A DNA stretch of 64,000 bases from Labrenzia sp. PHM005 (GTDB taxonomy: Bacteria > Pseudomonadota > Alphaproteobacteria > Rhizobiales > Stappiaceae), in contig NZ_CP041191.1 in the NCBI RefSeq assembly GCF_006517275.1, positions 3,467,001 to 3,531,000 on the forward strand, read 5' to 3'. Position 1 is the first letter of the stretch. Each line of letters starts with the position of its first letter. The notes beneath the pieces are model-generated. The model was not told where the DNA came from. It did not search any database and saw only the letters and a program-made list of their open reading frames with translations. Both the position numbers and the translations under genes were made by a program. Shown piece by piece: positions 1 through 10,095 of this stretch.

Positions 1-386
1 AAGATTACAAAGATCCTGATACCGGCCAGATTTTTGACCGCGAAATCCTGGAAAAGGAACTGGAAAAAATCGAAAAACCGGCCGGTGTTGCCAATCCAAA
101 AGACTTCCGCAATGAGGTCGTCAAATTTGTCTTGAGGGCCCGGGCGGAGAACCAGGGCCGGAATCCGGACTGGCGGCGCTATGAGAAGCTGCGGCAGGTG
201 ATCGAAAAACGGATGTTCGGCAAGGTCGAGGAACTGCTTCCGGTGATCAGCTTTGGTGCCAAACGCGACAAGAAGACGGATGCCAAGCACCACGAATTTG
301 TCGAGCGCATGACCAGCCATGGGTACACAAAACGCCAGGTTCGGCGGCTTGTGGAATGGTACATGCGTGTCAACAAAGCCGGATAA
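1..386 (+). CDS. prkA: PrkA-type serine protein kinase, C-terminal fragment
   Basis: The reading frame is open from the window edge (first full codon at base 3) to a TAA at 384-386, so this is only the last ~127 residues of a protein that usually has ~640. The visible tail includes DPDTGQIFDREIL, a motif-rich stretch NPKDFRNEVVKFVLRAR and a basic end, as in the PrkA C-terminal domain. PrkA proteins combine an AAA+ domain with a kinase-like C-terminus and act in stress and starvation signalling. The gene lies 23 bp before a yeaH homologue, which is followed by spoVR, the conserved order of this module. The ATPase and kinase catalytic residues lie outside the window, so activity cannot be judged. 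Confidence 0.88.
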   Translation, partial: DYKDPDTGQIFDREILEKELEKIEKPAGVANPKDFRNEVVKFVLRARAENQGRNPDWRRYEKLRQVIEKRMFGKVEELLPVISFGAKRDKKTDAKHHEFVERMTSHGYTKRQVRRLVEWYMRVNKAG

Positions 387-409
387 CCCGGCTGGAGGCC
401 GTCTGAAGC

Positions 410-1732
410 ATGACGCATTTTATCGACCGCCGGCTGAACCCGAAAGACAAGAGCCTCAGCAACCGCCGCAGGTTTTTGAAGCGGGTGCGATCGCAGATCA
501 AAAAAGCGGTTAAAGACGCCGTCAGAGAGCGTGGCATTGCCGATGTCGACCGTGGCAAGAACGTTAGCGTGCCCACGGACGGCATTTCCGAGCCGAGCTT
601 CCGCAATGGGACAGGCACCGGGCGCCATGAGCGCATTTATACCGGCAACAAAACGTTCCAATCCGGAGACCGGATCAAGAAGCCGCCGAGCGGCGACGGC
701 GGCGCTGGCGGCAAACAGGGCTCGGCGGACGGGGAAGGGGAAGATGAGTTTCTCTTTGCCCTGTCGCGGGAGGAATTCCTCGATTTCTTCTTCGATGACT
801 TGGAACTGCCCGATCTGATCAAACACAGTTTGAAGGAGATCACAAAAACCAAGCCGCAACGTGCGGGGTTCTCGGTTTCCGGATCCCCGGCCAATATCAA
901 CATCGGCCGGACGATGCGTAATGCGTATGGCCGCAGGATCGGACTTAAGCGCCCGAAAACGAAGGACCTGAAAGCGCTTGAGGAAAAGATCGCGGTTCTT
1001 GAAGATGTCGCTGTTCCGACAGAGAAACAGCAGTCCGAGCTGGCAGACTTGCACGCGCAACACGCCAAGGCTGTGCGCCGGCGGCGGCTGATCTCCTACA
1101 TCGATCCTTTGGACGTGCGCTACAACTACTTCGTCCAGCAGCCGCAACCCAACACCAATGCGGTCATGTTCTGCCTAATGGACGTCTCAGCATCGATGGG
1201 CGAGCGGGAGAAGGATCTCGCGAAGCGGTTCTTCATGCTGCTGCACCTGTTCTTGAACAAGCGCTACGACAAAACAGAGATTGTTTTTATCCGTCATACG
1301 CACGATGCGTCTGAAGTTGACGAAGAAACCTTCTTCTATTCTCGACAGACCGGCGGAACCGTTGTCAGTACGGCCTTGGTCAAAATGCAAGAAGTTATAG
1401 CCGACCGGTATCCGCCGTCGGAGTGGAACATCTATGCAGCTCAGGCATCTGACGGCGAAAACTACAGCGGTGACTCGTTGAAATGCGCCAAGCTCCTCAG
1501 CGAAGACATCATGCACATGTGCCAGTACTTTGCTTATGTTGAAATCGTTGAAGAAAACGAAGCCCAGCTGATCCGCAGCGAACTTAGCGGCATGGAACTT
1601 TGGGATTCCTATCGCCTTGTGGCGCAAAGCTGGCCGAATTTCGCCCAAAAACGTGTCGCGACAGCCACGGACATCTATCCGGTGTTCCGCGAGTTGTTTG
1701 CACGGGATGATGCGGGGAAACAGCATGGCTAA
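410..1732 (+). CDS. yeaH: YeaH/YhbH family protein (DUF444), vWA-like
   Basis: A 440-residue protein with the features of the DUF444 family that accompanies PrkA. The N-terminal half is basic and low in complexity, with a Gly-rich linker around residues 85-105. The C-terminal half carries a von Willebrand A-like segment beginning FCLMDVSASMGE, whose DxSxS pattern is a metal-ion-dependent adhesion motif. Family members work with the PrkA kinase and SpoVR in starvation and stress responses; the biochemical role is not settled. The stop overlaps the spoVR start by 8 bases, which implies translational coupling. Length and order match the usual prkA-yeaH-spoVR operon. Confidence 0.9.
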   Translation: MTHFIDRRLNPKDKSLSNRRRFLKRVRSQIKKAVKDAVRERGIADVDRGKNVSVPTDGISEPSFRNGTGTGRHERIYTGNKTFQSGDRIKKPPSGDGGAGGKQGSADGEGEDEFLFALSREEFLDFFFDDLELPDLIKHSLKEITKTKPQRAGFSVSGSPANINIGRTMRNAYGRRIGLKRPKTKDLKALEEKIAVLEDVAVPTEKQQSELADLHAQHAKAVRRRRLISYIDPLDVRYNYFVQQPQPNTNAVMFCLMDVSASMGEREKDLAKRFFMLLHLFLNKRYDKTEIVFIRHTHDASEVDEETFFYSRQTGGTVVSTALVKMQEVIADRYPPSEWNIYAAQASDGENYSGDSLKCAKLLSEDIMHMCQYFAYVEIVEENEAQLIRSELSGMELWDSYRLVAQSWPNFAQKRVATATDIYPVFRELFARDDAGKQHG

Positions 1733-3230
1733 GCGGTCACCAAAGTCTAAGAGCCAGCCTCTGTTTACCGAGGTTGATTGGGACTTCGACACTTTGAACC
1801 GGACCTATGACGCTCTTGAGGACGTCGCTTTGAAGGATCTGGAGCTGGACTTTTATCCAAACCAGATCGAAATCATCTCATCCGAACAGATGCTGGATGC
1901 CTATTCCTCCATCGGCATGCCGCTGATGTATCACCACTGGTCTTTCGGCAAACACTTTGTCGGGCATCAGCATCTTTACCGCAAAGGCGCGCGCGGCCTC
2001 GCTTATGAGATCGTGATCAATTCCAATCCTTGTATCAGCTATTGCCTGGAAGAAAACACCATGGCCTTGCAGGCCTTGGTGATGGCTCATGCAGCCTTTG
2101 GCCACAATCATTTCTTCAAGAACAATCATTTATTCGAACAATGGACGGATGCCGAAGGAATTCTCGACTACCTGGAATATGCCCGCAAATTCATCGCCGA
2201 CTGTGAAGAAAGTCACGGAATTGAAGACGTTGAACTCATTTTGGATGCGGCGCATGCGCTGATGTCCTTTGGCGTGTTCCGGCATCGCCGGCCGCGCCAG
2301 CTCTCGTTGAAGGAGGCGGAAGAACAACGTCTTGAGCGGCTCAAGGCCTCCGAGCAGAACGTTTATTATCTTTGGAACACAATCCCGGACCAGGACACGG
2401 ATCAGCAAGGCGATGCGGCCCTTGCCAAACGCAAACAGAATATGCAGCTGCCGGAAGAAAACATTTTGTATTTCCTGGAGCAGTACAGCCCGGTATTAAG
2501 ATCCTGGCAGCGGGAAATTCTTCGGATCGTCCGCAATGTGGCGCAGTACTTCTATCCGCAGAAACAGACCAAAATCATGAATGAGGGGTGTGCTTGTTTC
2601 GTACATTACCACATCCTCAACACGCTCTATGAACAGGGCCGGATTACAGACGGTGCGATGCTGGAAATCCTGCACAGTCACACCAATGTCGTCACCCAGC
2701 CGGAGTTTGATGATCCGCGCTATTCCTGGATCAATCCGTATGCCCTTGGGTTCGCGATGATGCAGGACATCAAACGGATCTGTACCGAGCCGAAGGATGA
2801 AGACCGGGAGTGGTTTCCTGATATTGCCGGCAGTGGCGACTGGCGTGGTGTTCTGAAACACGCTTGGGCCAATTACCGGGATGAAAGTTTTATCCAACAG
2901 TTCCTGTCGCCGACCGTCATGCGCCACTTCCGCATGTTTGCGCTCGCCGATGAGGCCAAAAACTCGTTTTGCACCGTCACCGGCATTCACGACACCCAAG
3001 GCTACCGCCACTTAAGGGATGTGCTGGCGCTCAATCACGACATGTCATTCCTGGAACCGGACATTCAGATTGTCGATGCCGACCTTTTGGGCGACCGCTG
3101 CCTGCATTTGCAAGCGGTCAAACGCAATGGCGTCGAGCTCGATCCAGCCAGCAAAAACAAGACCATCAATCACATCGAACGTCTTTGGGGCTACAAGGTT
3201 GAGCTGAAAGAGGTCGAGAATACCGTTTGA
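1725..3230 (+). CDS. spoVR: SpoVR family protein
   Basis: A 501-residue cytoplasmic protein of the SpoVR/YcgB family. I chose the ATG at 1725 because it overlaps the yeaH stop (ATGGCTAA) and gives the usual family length; a longer frame starting at 1617 would run inside yeaH. Family-like motifs are the N-terminal PNQIEIISSEQMLDAYSS and MPLMYHHWSFGKHF, and the central NEGCACFVHYHI. SpoVR is needed for spore cortex formation in Bacillus, but in proteobacteria it is a stress-associated protein of unknown mechanism expressed with PrkA. Nothing in the chain looks truncated. Confidence 0.92.
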   Translation: MAKRSPKSKSQPLFTEVDWDFDTLNRTYDALEDVALKDLELDFYPNQIEIISSEQMLDAYSSIGMPLMYHHWSFGKHFVGHQHLYRKGARGLAYEIVINSNPCISYCLEENTMALQALVMAHAAFGHNHFFKNNHLFEQWTDAEGILDYLEYARKFIADCEESHGIEDVELILDAAHALMSFGVFRHRRPRQLSLKEAEEQRLERLKASEQNVYYLWNTIPDQDTDQQGDAALAKRKQNMQLPEENILYFLEQYSPVLRSWQREILRIVRNVAQYFYPQKQTKIMNEGCACFVHYHILNTLYEQGRITDGAMLEILHSHTNVVTQPEFDDPRYSWINPYALGFAMMQDIKRICTEPKDEDREWFPDIAGSGDWRGVLKHAWANYRDESFIQQFLSPTVMRHFRMFALADEAKNSFCTVTGIHDTQGYRHLRDVLALNHDMSFLEPDIQIVDADLLGDRCLHLQAVKRNGVELDPASKNKTINHIERLWGYKVELKEVENTV

Positions 3231-3331
3231 GGTGATCGCCCGGTAAGCCGCCGCCATGGCAAAACAAATTCTGCCCGAACGTCCCCAGTAAGCGGGGTTA
3301 TTAGCGGGAATCTGGTTTAGCGTTGTTACCA

Positions 3332-3399
3332 GGGGAAACCGGTCTGGGGTGTCCCGGCGAGAACCTTGTCAGCGGCCTGAGGCCGAGCCGCAGATGTTG
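3332..3399. repeat. Degenerate copy of the nrdJ 3' end
   Basis: This stretch after spoVR aligns by eye with 4820-4889, which spans the last nrdJ codons and the bases just beyond the stop. About three quarters of positions match, allowing one 2-base gap, and the copies are in direct orientation. They share GGGGAAACC, GTCTGGG and TCCCGGCGAGA. The nrdJ stop triplet is lost in this copy. The two copies bracket the orphan solute-binding gene and its AT-rich flank, which suggests an old duplication or insertion scar. Confidence 0.55.
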
Positions 3400-3460
3400 T
3401 CTGAAACTGTCTTAAGGCTCTAGAAGGCTGCTCCAAATGATGTGCGGACCAAACAATAGT

Positions 3461-4288
3461 CTAGTTAACTTCGCGAGTGGATTTTTCGAACTGTTTTTCC
3501 TGATCCCTTAAAACAAGTAAGTCATCAAGAGCTGTCTGGAACCGTTCAACGACCCAATTGGGCGTGTCGATGTTAAATGCGAAGTTCAAACTAACGGTAT
3601 TTGCAAGAAACACCGGCTCATATTCGGAAGGATTTACGCCTACTTCGTTTGCAAGCCGTTCAAAATTCTTCCATTGGATTGGTATGAAATCAATCCGGTC
3701 AGCTGCCAGCATTCTGACATTGAAGAGACCTTGAGTGTTAAAGGTGATGTTTGCGTCTGGAATGCCATGTCGCTTGGCAAAGGCAGCGCTTGCACCATCA
3801 ATCACAACACCGACCTTGTATTGATGGAGGTCTTCAGACTGTTCAATTTTGAAGTTCCTCTCCTTTTTGCCGATAAAATAAGAGTCAAACTCAACGATTG
3901 GCCCCACCCACTTAAAAAGCTTCTCCCTTTCGAGCGTGCGGCCGGTCGAGAAAAGCACGGTGTTCGGTCTGGTTTGAGATTCTCTGAAGGCCCGGGCCCA
4001 AGGGAGAACCACGATATCTTTGCGCCCCTGCTTTGATCCGACTTTCTTCAATATATTCAGCAAAAGATCGACTGTTTGCCCCTTTACAGTACCGTCTTCG
4101 ACATAGTGGTAGGGCTTCCAGTCCTCTGTCAGAAGATTGAGTTTTGGGAAAGCGGTGTCCGTCTGAGCGGTCTCCAGACCAAAAATCTGAGAGGCGACCG
4201 TAATTAAGCAGACGACTACGATTGTTTTCAATCGTCTGATCAGTTCGGTCTTAAATCCACTTCGGGAATTCTGATCGGATATATTCAA
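3461..4288 (-). CDS. Orphan periplasmic solute-binding protein, family 3-like
   Basis: A 275-residue protein with a hydrophobic segment near residues 22-40 that fits an export signal, followed by a bilobal binding-protein pattern. The mature part starts LNLLTEDWKPYHYVEDG and continues with GQTVDLLLNILKKVG and VLPWARAFRESQ, typical of amino-acid-type (SBP_bac_3) periplasmic receptors. No permease or ATPase gene is nearby, so it may serve a distant transporter or a sensor. It is a distant relative of the protein at 42634-43449. The gene sits in an AT-rich pocket between two copies of an nrdJ 3' repeat, consistent with local insertion. The ligand cannot be predicted. Confidence 0.75.
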   Translation of the reverse strand: MNISDQNSRSGFKTELIRRLKTIVVVCLITVASQIFGLETAQTDTAFPKLNLLTEDWKPYHYVEDGTVKGQTVDLLLNILKKVGSKQGRKDIVVLPWARAFRESQTRPNTVLFSTGRTLEREKLFKWVGPIVEFDSYFIGKKERNFKIEQSEDLHQYKVGVVIDGASAAFAKRHGIPDANITFNTQGLFNVRMLAADRIDFIPIQWKNFERLANEVGVNPSEYEPVFLANTVSLNFAFNIDTPNWVVERFQTALDDLLVLRDQEKQFEKSTREVN

Positions 4289-4752
4289 AGTCCCACCAAC
4301 AGCGTTTAGGAAGCATCAACTCGTACGCAAGTATAAAAATACTGCGTTCGGGTTTAAGAAGTAAATAATATCTGCGTCATCGTAGTTTTTTGACTTAAGG
4401 AAAATTATAGGGTTGTAGGCCAGTTTTGGTGTATATTTAAATTATGTTACTTAGGGTAAGTATATCACTGCTCATTGATAGAATTACTAGTAGGGCTTAA
4501 AGAAAATTCACTAGGCGTCTCTCATCGTGATTTGAGCGTCGCAATTTATCTTTAGAGAGGGCATGGCAAATCGGAAGCGCCTACCTGTTGTTTCGGCGTC
4601 TGCTGATTAGCTGAAATTCACACCAGTTTCAGGACCAGCTGTTTTCTATGTCCAGAGACAGGACCAACCGACAAGGCCTAGATCGCCTCGTCTAAATGAG
4701 TTGGTGTGCGTTGTGTTTCTCCATCTGGATGCAGTTCATAACACCTGGAACG
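4289..4752. other. AT-rich intergenic region
   Basis: Between the solute-binding gene and the nrdJ terminator I see no convincing gene. Bases 4310-4560 are clearly richer in A and T than the neighbouring genes, with stretches such as GTATATTTAAATTATG. The promoter of the leftward solute-binding gene should lie at the low-coordinate side, but no single -35/-10 pair stands out. Confidence 0.5.
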
Positions 4753-4783
4753 AAAAAAACCGCCCATCGTTTCCGATGGGCGG
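4753..4783 (-). terminator. Rho-independent terminator of nrdJ
   Basis: Read on the minus strand, a perfect 10-bp stem CCGCCCATCG with a GAAA loop is followed by seven T residues. It lies about 70 bases past the nrdJ stop and is the strongest terminator in the window. Confidence 0.88.
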
Positions 4784-4819
4784 GTTTGTTATTGGGTGCC
4801 GGGAGGCGCGCTGTGACCG

Positions 4820-4889
4820 GGGGAAACCAGTCTGGGCGACCTCCCGGCGAGAGCCTTAGGAGCAGCCGGAGGTGGAACCGCAGGTGTCG
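4820..4889. repeat. nrdJ 3'-end copy of the imperfect repeat
   Basis: This is the intact partner of the degenerate copy at 3332-3399. It covers the last eleven or so nrdJ codons and about 36 bases beyond the stop. Outside the coding part it also holds a hairpin formed by GCCGGGAGG (4799-4807) and CCTCCCGGC (4840-4848). Confidence 0.55.
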
Positions 4890-7800
4890 CATTTCAGGCA
4901 GGTGCCGTTGCGCACCATGGTGAAATTGCCGCATTCGGCGCAACTTTCGCCTTCATAGCCTTTCATGCGGGCTTGGGCGATTTGCTGAGCGGGCGTGCTG
5001 ACTTGCGGAGCAGGGGCAACTTCAACAGCAACAGCTGCTTCGCTGCCGCGGGCAAAGGCTGTCGCAACAGCCGACGTTTGAGCTGCCGGAGAGCCGCCAA
5101 GTTCAGCGGTTACAGTCTGGGTGATCTCTCCGGACGGTTCGTCCGACACCAGGCGGAAGCGCTCTGTCTGGCCACGGACCAAGCCGTGGGACACCATGCC
5201 CGTGTCCTTCTTGTCCTTCATGGTGCCAGCAGACACTTTGTCACCGCTGAAGACTTCCGGCGGAACGTGCGCAAGTTCGTGACGGCCGAGGTAGGAGACC
5301 GCGAGCTCCCGGAACACATAGTCGAGGATCGATGTTGCGTTCTTGATCGCGTCGTTGCCTTGGACCATGCCAGCCGGCTCGAACTTGGTGAAGGTGAAAG
5401 CGTCGACATATTCTTCCAGCGGCACACCGTACTGGAGGCCAAGGGAGACGGAGATGGCGAAGTTGTTGATGAAGGCACGCAGCGCCGACCCTTCCTTGTT
5501 CATGTCGAGGAAGATCTCGCCAAGGCGGCCGTCATCATATTCACCAGTGCGCAAGAACACAGTGTGCCCGCCGATCTTGGCCTTCTGGGTGTAACCCTTA
5601 CGGCGTGTCGGCAGTTTTTCCTGTTCACGCACAACCCGTTCGACGATCCGCTCGACAATGCGCTCGGCCACAACCTCGGCCTTGGCGGCCTGCGGCAGGG
5701 CTGCCACTTCTTCGGCTGCATCTTCCGCATCATCGTCATCATCGGCGAGAAGCTGGGAGTTCAGAGGCTGGCTGAGCTTGGAGCCGTCGCGATAGAGCGC
5801 GTTGGCCTTCAGCGCCAGCTTCCAGGAGAGCATGTAAGCTTCTTTACAGTCCTCAACGGTCGCATCGTTCGGCATGTTGATCGTCTTGGAGATCGCGCCT
5901 GAGATGAACGGCTGGGCTGCGGCCATCATGCGGATGTGGCTTTCGACGCTCAAGAAGCGCTTGCCGATACGGCCGCAGGGGTTGGCGCAGTCAAACACCG
6001 GATAATGCTCTTCCTTGAGGAAAGGCGCGCCTTCCAGAGTCATGGCACCGCAGACGTGGGTGTTGGCCGCTTCAATATCCGATTTGCTGAAGCCGAGGTG
6101 GCCGAGAAGATCAAACTCACCGTCTTCCAGCTGTTCGTCGGAAACGCCGAGAGCTGTCATCTGCTCGTCGCCAAGCGTCCAGCGGTTGAAGACGAACTTG
6201 ATGTCGAAGGCCGACTTCATGCCGTCCTTCAGCTTGGTCAGGCTCTCGTCGGTGAAGCCCTTTGTCTTCAGCGCTGACGGATTGATACCCGGTGCCTGAT
6301 CGATGGAACCATGGCCAACCGCATAGGCTTCGATCTCGGCGATCTCGCTTTCCTTGTAGCCCAGCTTGGCAAGCGCTTCAGGAACCGCGCGGTTGATGAT
6401 CTTGAAGTAACCGCCGCCGGCAAGCTTCTTGAACTTAACAAGAGCAAAGTCCGGCTCAATGCCTGTGGTGTCACAGTCCATGACGAGGCCGATTGTACCG
6501 GTCGGCGCAATGACGGTGGACTGGGCGTTGCGGTAGCCGTTCTTTTCTCCGAGTTCGAGCGCCCGGTCCCAGGCTTTCTTGGCGCGGTCGATCAGGATCG
6601 GTTCCGGGCAAGAGGCATGGTCAAGCGGTACCGGGTTGGTGTTCAGCCCTTCATAGCCGCCTGTTTCGCCGTGAGCGGCCAGCCGGTGGTTGCGGATGAC
6701 GCGCAGCATATGCTTGGCGTTTTTCTTATACCCAGGGAAAGAGCCGAGTTCGCCAGCCATCTCTGCAGAGGTTGCATAAGACACACCGGTCATGACAGCG
6801 GTGATCGCACCGCAGATCGCGCGGCCTTCGTCGCTGTCATATGAAATGCCGGAGGTCATCAGCAGACCGCCGATATTGGCGTAGCCAAGGCCAAGGGTGC
6901 GGAACTTGTAGGAAAGTTCTGCAATTTCCTTGGACGGGAACTGCGCCATCAAGACCGAGATTTCCAAAACGATGGTCCACAGGCGTGTGGCGTGTTCGAA
7001 GTTGTCGATGGCAAAGGATGCATCTTCATTGCGGAACTGCATCAGGTTCAAGGACGCCAGGTTACAGGCGGTGTCGTCCAGGAACATGTACTCCGAGCAC
7101 GGGTTGGAGGCGCGGATTTCGCCGTCAGCAAGGCACGTGTGCCAGTCGTTGATGGTTGTGTGGTACTGCAGGCCCGGATCGGCAGAGGCCCAAGCGGCGT
7201 AACCAATCTGTTCCCAAAGCTCTTTGGCTTTGACGGTTTTCAAGACGGTGTTGGTCTTGCGGCCAGTCAGGTCCCACTCGCTGTCTTCAACAACTGCGTT
7301 CAGGAAGCCGTCGGTGACGCGCACAGAGTTGTTGGAGTTTTGGCCTGCAACGGTCAAGTAAGCTTCAGAATCCCAGTCCGTGTTGTAGGTTGGGAATTCG
7401 ATCTTGGTGAAGCCTTGCTTGGCGAACTGGATGACGCGCTGGATGTAGTTCTCCGGCACCATCATCTTTTTGGCAGCGCGGATTTCACGCTTCAGGGCCG
7501 GGTTCTTGGACGGCTCGAAGCAATCGCCGTTGTCTGCCTCGCAGTTGACACAAGCGCGCATGATCGCGGAGAGGTGCTTCTGACAGATCTTGGAGCCGGT
7601 GACGAGGGCCGCCACTTTCTGCTCTTCCTTGACCTTCCAGTTGATGTATTCCTCGATATCCGGATGGTCGGCATCAACCACAACCATTTTGGCCGCACGG
7701 CGAGTGGTGCCGCCGGACTTGATCGCGCCGGCTGCCCGGTCGCCGATCTTCAGGAAGCTCATCAGGCCGGAAGACTTACCGCCGCCGGAGAGTTTTTCGC

Positions 7801-8524
7801 CTTCAGCACGGACATGAGAGAAGTTGGATCCGGTTCCGGAGCCATATTTGAACAGGCGGGCTTCGCGGACCCACAGATCCATGATGCCGCCGTCGTTGAC
7901 GAGATCATCGCCAACAGACTGAATGAAGCAGGCGTGCGGCTGCGGATGCTCGTAGGCGGTCTTGGACTTGGTCAGCTTGCCAGTCTGGAAATCGACATAA
8001 TAGTGACCCTGGCTCGGGCCATCGATGCCATAGGCCCAGTGCAGGCCGGTGTTGAACCATTGCGGGGAGTTCGGCGCGACTTTCTGGGTTGCGAGCATGT
8101 AGCGCAGCTCGTCGTAAAAGGCGTGGGCGTCGGCCTCGGTGTCGAAGTAGCCGCCTTTCCAGCCCCAGTAGGTCCAGGTGCCGGCCAGGCGATCGAACAC
8201 CTGACGGCCGTCGATTTCCGATCCGTAACGCTCGTCTTCCGGGAGTTTGGCGAGGGCTTTTTCATCGGCTTCCTGGCGCCACAGCCAGGACGGTACGGTG
8301 TTTTCTTCCACCGGCTTCAATTTGGCGGGAACGCCGGCCTTGCGGAAATATTTTTGGGCCAGGATGTCGGAAGCGACCTGAGAGAATTGCGCCGGAACCT
8401 GAATGTCCTCCAGGCGGAAAACAATCGATCCATCCGGATTGCGGATTTCACTGGTTGCTGTCCGGAAGTCTATGCTGGCGTAAGGCGATTGGCCTTCCTT
8501 GGTATAGCGCCGCTCGATCCGCAT
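4856..8524 (-). CDS. nrdJ: Class II (B12-dependent) ribonucleotide reductase
   Basis: A 1222-residue adenosylcobalamin-dependent reductase that makes deoxyribonucleotides with or without oxygen. The active-site signature NPCSE sits at about residues 474-478, giving catalytic Asn474, Cys476 and Glu478. The redox pair is likely Cys199 (in HACFIQS) and Cys487 (in TACNLAS). The C-terminal tail is Cys-rich, with [12 protein letters not shown] and a final GCS, the zinc-ribbon or electron-shuttle tail of this subfamily. The start is supported by an AAGGGGA ribosome site eight bases upstream. Length is usual for alphaproteobacterial NrdJ. Two NrdR-like boxes upstream suggest repression by NrdR; I did not recognise a cobalamin riboswitch. 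Confidence 0.97.
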   Translation of the reverse strand: MRIERRYTKEGQSPYASIDFRTATSEIRNPDGSIVFRLEDIQVPAQFSQVASDILAQKYFRKAGVPAKLKPVEENTVPSWLWRQEADEKALAKLPEDERYGSEIDGRQVFDRLAGTWTYWGWKGGYFDTEADAHAFYDELRYMLATQKVAPNSPQWFNTGLHWAYGIDGPSQGHYYVDFQTGKLTKSKTAYEHPQPHACFIQSVGDDLVNDGGIMDLWVREARLFKYGSGTGSNFSHVRAEGEKLSGGGKSSGLMSFLKIGDRAAGAIKSGGTTRRAAKMVVVDADHPDIEEYINWKVKEEQKVAALVTGSKICQKHLSAIMRACVNCEADNGDCFEPSKNPALKREIRAAKKMMVPENYIQRVIQFAKQGFTKIEFPTYNTDWDSEAYLTVAGQNSNNSVRVTDGFLNAVVEDSEWDLTGRKTNTVLKTVKAKELWEQIGYAAWASADPGLQYHTTINDWHTCLADGEIRASNPCSEYMFLDDTACNLASLNLMQFRNEDASFAIDNFEHATRLWTIVLEISVLMAQFPSKEIAELSYKFRTLGLGYANIGGLLMTSGISYDSDEGRAICGAITAVMTGVSYATSAEMAGELGSFPGYKKNAKHMLRVIRNHRLAAHGETGGYEGLNTNPVPLDHASCPEPILIDRAKKAWDRALELGEKNGYRNAQSTVIAPTGTIGLVMDCDTTGIEPDFALVKFKKLAGGGYFKIINRAVPEALAKLGYKESEIAEIEAYAVGHGSIDQAPGINPSALKTKGFTDESLTKLKDGMKSAFDIKFVFNRWTLGDEQMTALGVSDEQLEDGEFDLLGHLGFSKSDIEAANTHVCGAMTLEGAPFLKEEHYPVFDCANPCGRIGKRFLSVESHIRMMAAAQPFISGAISKTINMPNDATVEDCKEAYMLSWKLALKANALYRDGSKLSQPLNSQLLADDDDDAEDAAEEVAALPQAAKAEVVAERIVERIVERVVREQEKLPTRRKGYTQKAKIGGHTVFLRTGEYDDGRLGEIFLDMNKEGSALRAFINNFAISVSLGLQYGVPLEEYVDAFTFTKFEPAGMVQGNDAIKNATSILDYVFRELAVSYLGRHELAHVPPEVFSGDKVSAGTMKDKKDTGMVSHGLVRGQTERFRLVSDEPSGEITQTVTAELGGSPAAQTSAVATAFARGSEAAVAVEVAPAPQVSTPAQQIAQARMKGYEGESCAECGNFTMVRNGTCLKCDTCGSTSGCS

Positions 8525-8653
8525 TTTCTCAAGTCCCCTTTAATTCCCCGACCGGTTCGCCCCGAACCGTTCAATGTGTCCACCTGGTCATTCTGCGGAG
8601 TGTTCCCACTGGCCTCTGCCGCCGAATGTCATGCCTGTATGTCACAGGTGTGA

Positions 8654-8669
8654 AGTCTGTATCTAGCGT
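8654..8669 (-). promoter_or_regulatory. Second NrdR-like box (degenerate)
   Basis: Read on the minus strand this 16-mer matches about 11 of 16 positions of the NrdR consensus acaCtAtATaTaGtgt. It lies exactly 31 bp, three helical turns, from the better box at 8685-8700, the usual spacing of paired NrdR sites. Confidence 0.5.
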
Positions 8670-8684
8670 CTCTTTGTTAATGAT

Positions 8685-8700
8685 CCACTACATATAGTGT
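8685..8700 (-). promoter_or_regulatory. NrdR box upstream of nrdJ
   Basis: The sequence CCACTACATATAGTGT is a near-palindrome that fits the NrdR repressor box. It is about 160 bp upstream of the nrdJ start, within promoter range. NrdR is an ATP/dATP-sensing repressor of ribonucleotide reductase genes; its own gene is not in this window. Confidence 0.65.
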
Positions 8701-9168
8701 TCATCAACAGGTTTGTCACGATGCGCACCGAAAAAAGGGCACACAAAAACCCGCTTTCCGGTCTTTGGTAAAGAAGCTCCGGAATCGGTACTCGAATACT
8801 GGATTTTGGATGATCGGGAAGCCTGACAGGGCCGCCGACTACGCACATCGCTATGATGTCGAAATTAATGTAAATGCTTTCTTAAGGTCAAGACGCGAAT
8901 GACAACAGCTAGTGCCTATGTTGAGGGCAAGCGCAAAATCTTGTGTGTCTATGTGGATAGCGGGGAGTGCAATAGAACTGCGGCCGGATGCCGGATGGAG
9001 CGGGCGGAAAACAGCGCTAAACGGCTGTCAAACTTGCCCAATAAAGGCTGTGGATGAGAATAGATAGAATTTTATGAAAATTTGAAGAAAATGGCATCGA
9101 GCGATTTCAACGCGGTTTAAGGCGGCTCTGCTTTAGTACCCCAGTACTAGGGATAAGGGACCGTCTTA
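8701..9168. other. Intergenic region between nrdJ and the response regulator
   Basis: No convincing gene is seen. A 52-codon open frame at 8899-9057 lacks a good ribosome site and a recognisable motif. An inverted repeat TAGTAC-CCCA-GTACTA lies at 9134-9149, 19 bp before the response regulator start, and could be an operator or part of the promoter. Confidence 0.4.
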
Positions 9169-9852
9169 ATGAAACATCATGCTGCCTTTGGCTTGGCAAT
9201 GGATGATATCGACGTTGTTGTTGTTGAAGACAGCAAGCCGATGCAGACGATTCTCAGGTCTACGTTGCTGAGCTTCAAGGTTGCGCGGGTGCGTACATTC
9301 GATTCGGTCGATGATGCGCTGGAGGCCAGCCTGGCTGAGCCACCGAATCTGATCATCACCGATTGGCGGATGGCTCCCACGACAGGGTACCAGCTGCTGC
9401 GGCTTGTGCGCCACAAGCACATGGAGCCCCTGTGTTTTGTTCCGATTCTCTTCATTACAGCCCATGGCACCCGGCCGCTGGTGGATAAAGCGCTTAGGGC
9501 AGGGGCTCATCATGTGCTGGTCAAGCCGTTGTCGCCGTCGACTCTCTATAAGCGAATCGAATGGGTTCTGAATGACGACCGCCCGATGGTTCTGGAACAT
9601 TCCGGCTTCTATAATATCTTCGGCATTCAAAAAATGATGGATGAGCAGGCGGAGAAGATGAAGTCGCTTGCCAACGCCCGGATCAATCATCAGACAGCAG
9701 TGAAAAAACGGGCAGAAGTCGAGGATGTCGTGGAAGAAGCATTCGAGAAGAAACCTGCGCCAGTTCCGGCCGCGCCAGGTGGATTTGCCCGCCGGGCGGA
9801 AGGGGCCAAAAAACGGCACTCAGCCGCGTCACGCCATATCCGCAACGCCTGA
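9169..9852 (+). CDS. CheY-like response regulator with basic tail
   Basis: A 227-residue protein with one receiver domain (about residues 14-135) and no recognised DNA-binding or enzymatic output domain. Acidic residues Glu20 and Asp21 (VEDSKPM), the phospho-acceptor Asp65 (IITDWRM), Thr97 and Lys119 (VLVKPLSP) are all present. The last 90 residues are charged, with an Ala/Pro/Glu stretch and a basic end, and probably form a linker or partner-binding tail. No histidine kinase is adjacent, so it is an orphan regulator. A similar architecture is common in alphaproteobacterial signalling proteins of unknown output. An inverted repeat just upstream may be a control site. Confidence 0.85.
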   Translation: MKHHAAFGLAMDDIDVVVVEDSKPMQTILRSTLLSFKVARVRTFDSVDDALEASLAEPPNLIITDWRMAPTTGYQLLRLVRHKHMEPLCFVPILFITAHGTRPLVDKALRAGAHHVLVKPLSPSTLYKRIEWVLNDDRPMVLEHSGFYNIFGIQKMMDEQAEKMKSLANARINHQTAVKKRAEVEDVVEEAFEKKPAPVPAAPGGFARRAEGAKKRHSAASRHIRNA

Positions 9853-10095
9853 TCTTTTAGCTGAACGTCACGGTTCAGACTGTACGGCGGCCTTATGGCC
9901 GCCGGTTTGGCGCGTCCGGATCAGCAATTAGGAAGTGATTCTCGATCCACTTCGCATATATGGTTCAATTTCGGGGTCTTGCGGCAATGCGGCACTGGAC
10001 AGATACTACGCTTGACGCCATAGTCCGCCGAAATTCAGGCGGTCCTCGCTGCCGCCAAATCCTGCGATCTAAGACCAAGGGACCTTATAAGGGCC

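Noticed and set aside
8590..8630. Possible cobalamin riboswitch before nrdJ
   Set aside because: CCCACTG resembles the B12 box by one mismatch but lies on the strand opposite to nrdJ, and the other conserved parts are absent.
6992..8653. 553-codon frame opposite nrdJ
   Set aside because: It is the antisense shadow of the well-supported nrdJ gene.
8899..9057. 52-codon open frame between nrdJ and the response regulator
   Set aside because: The possible ribosome site is too far from the ATG, and the composition has no recognisable motif.
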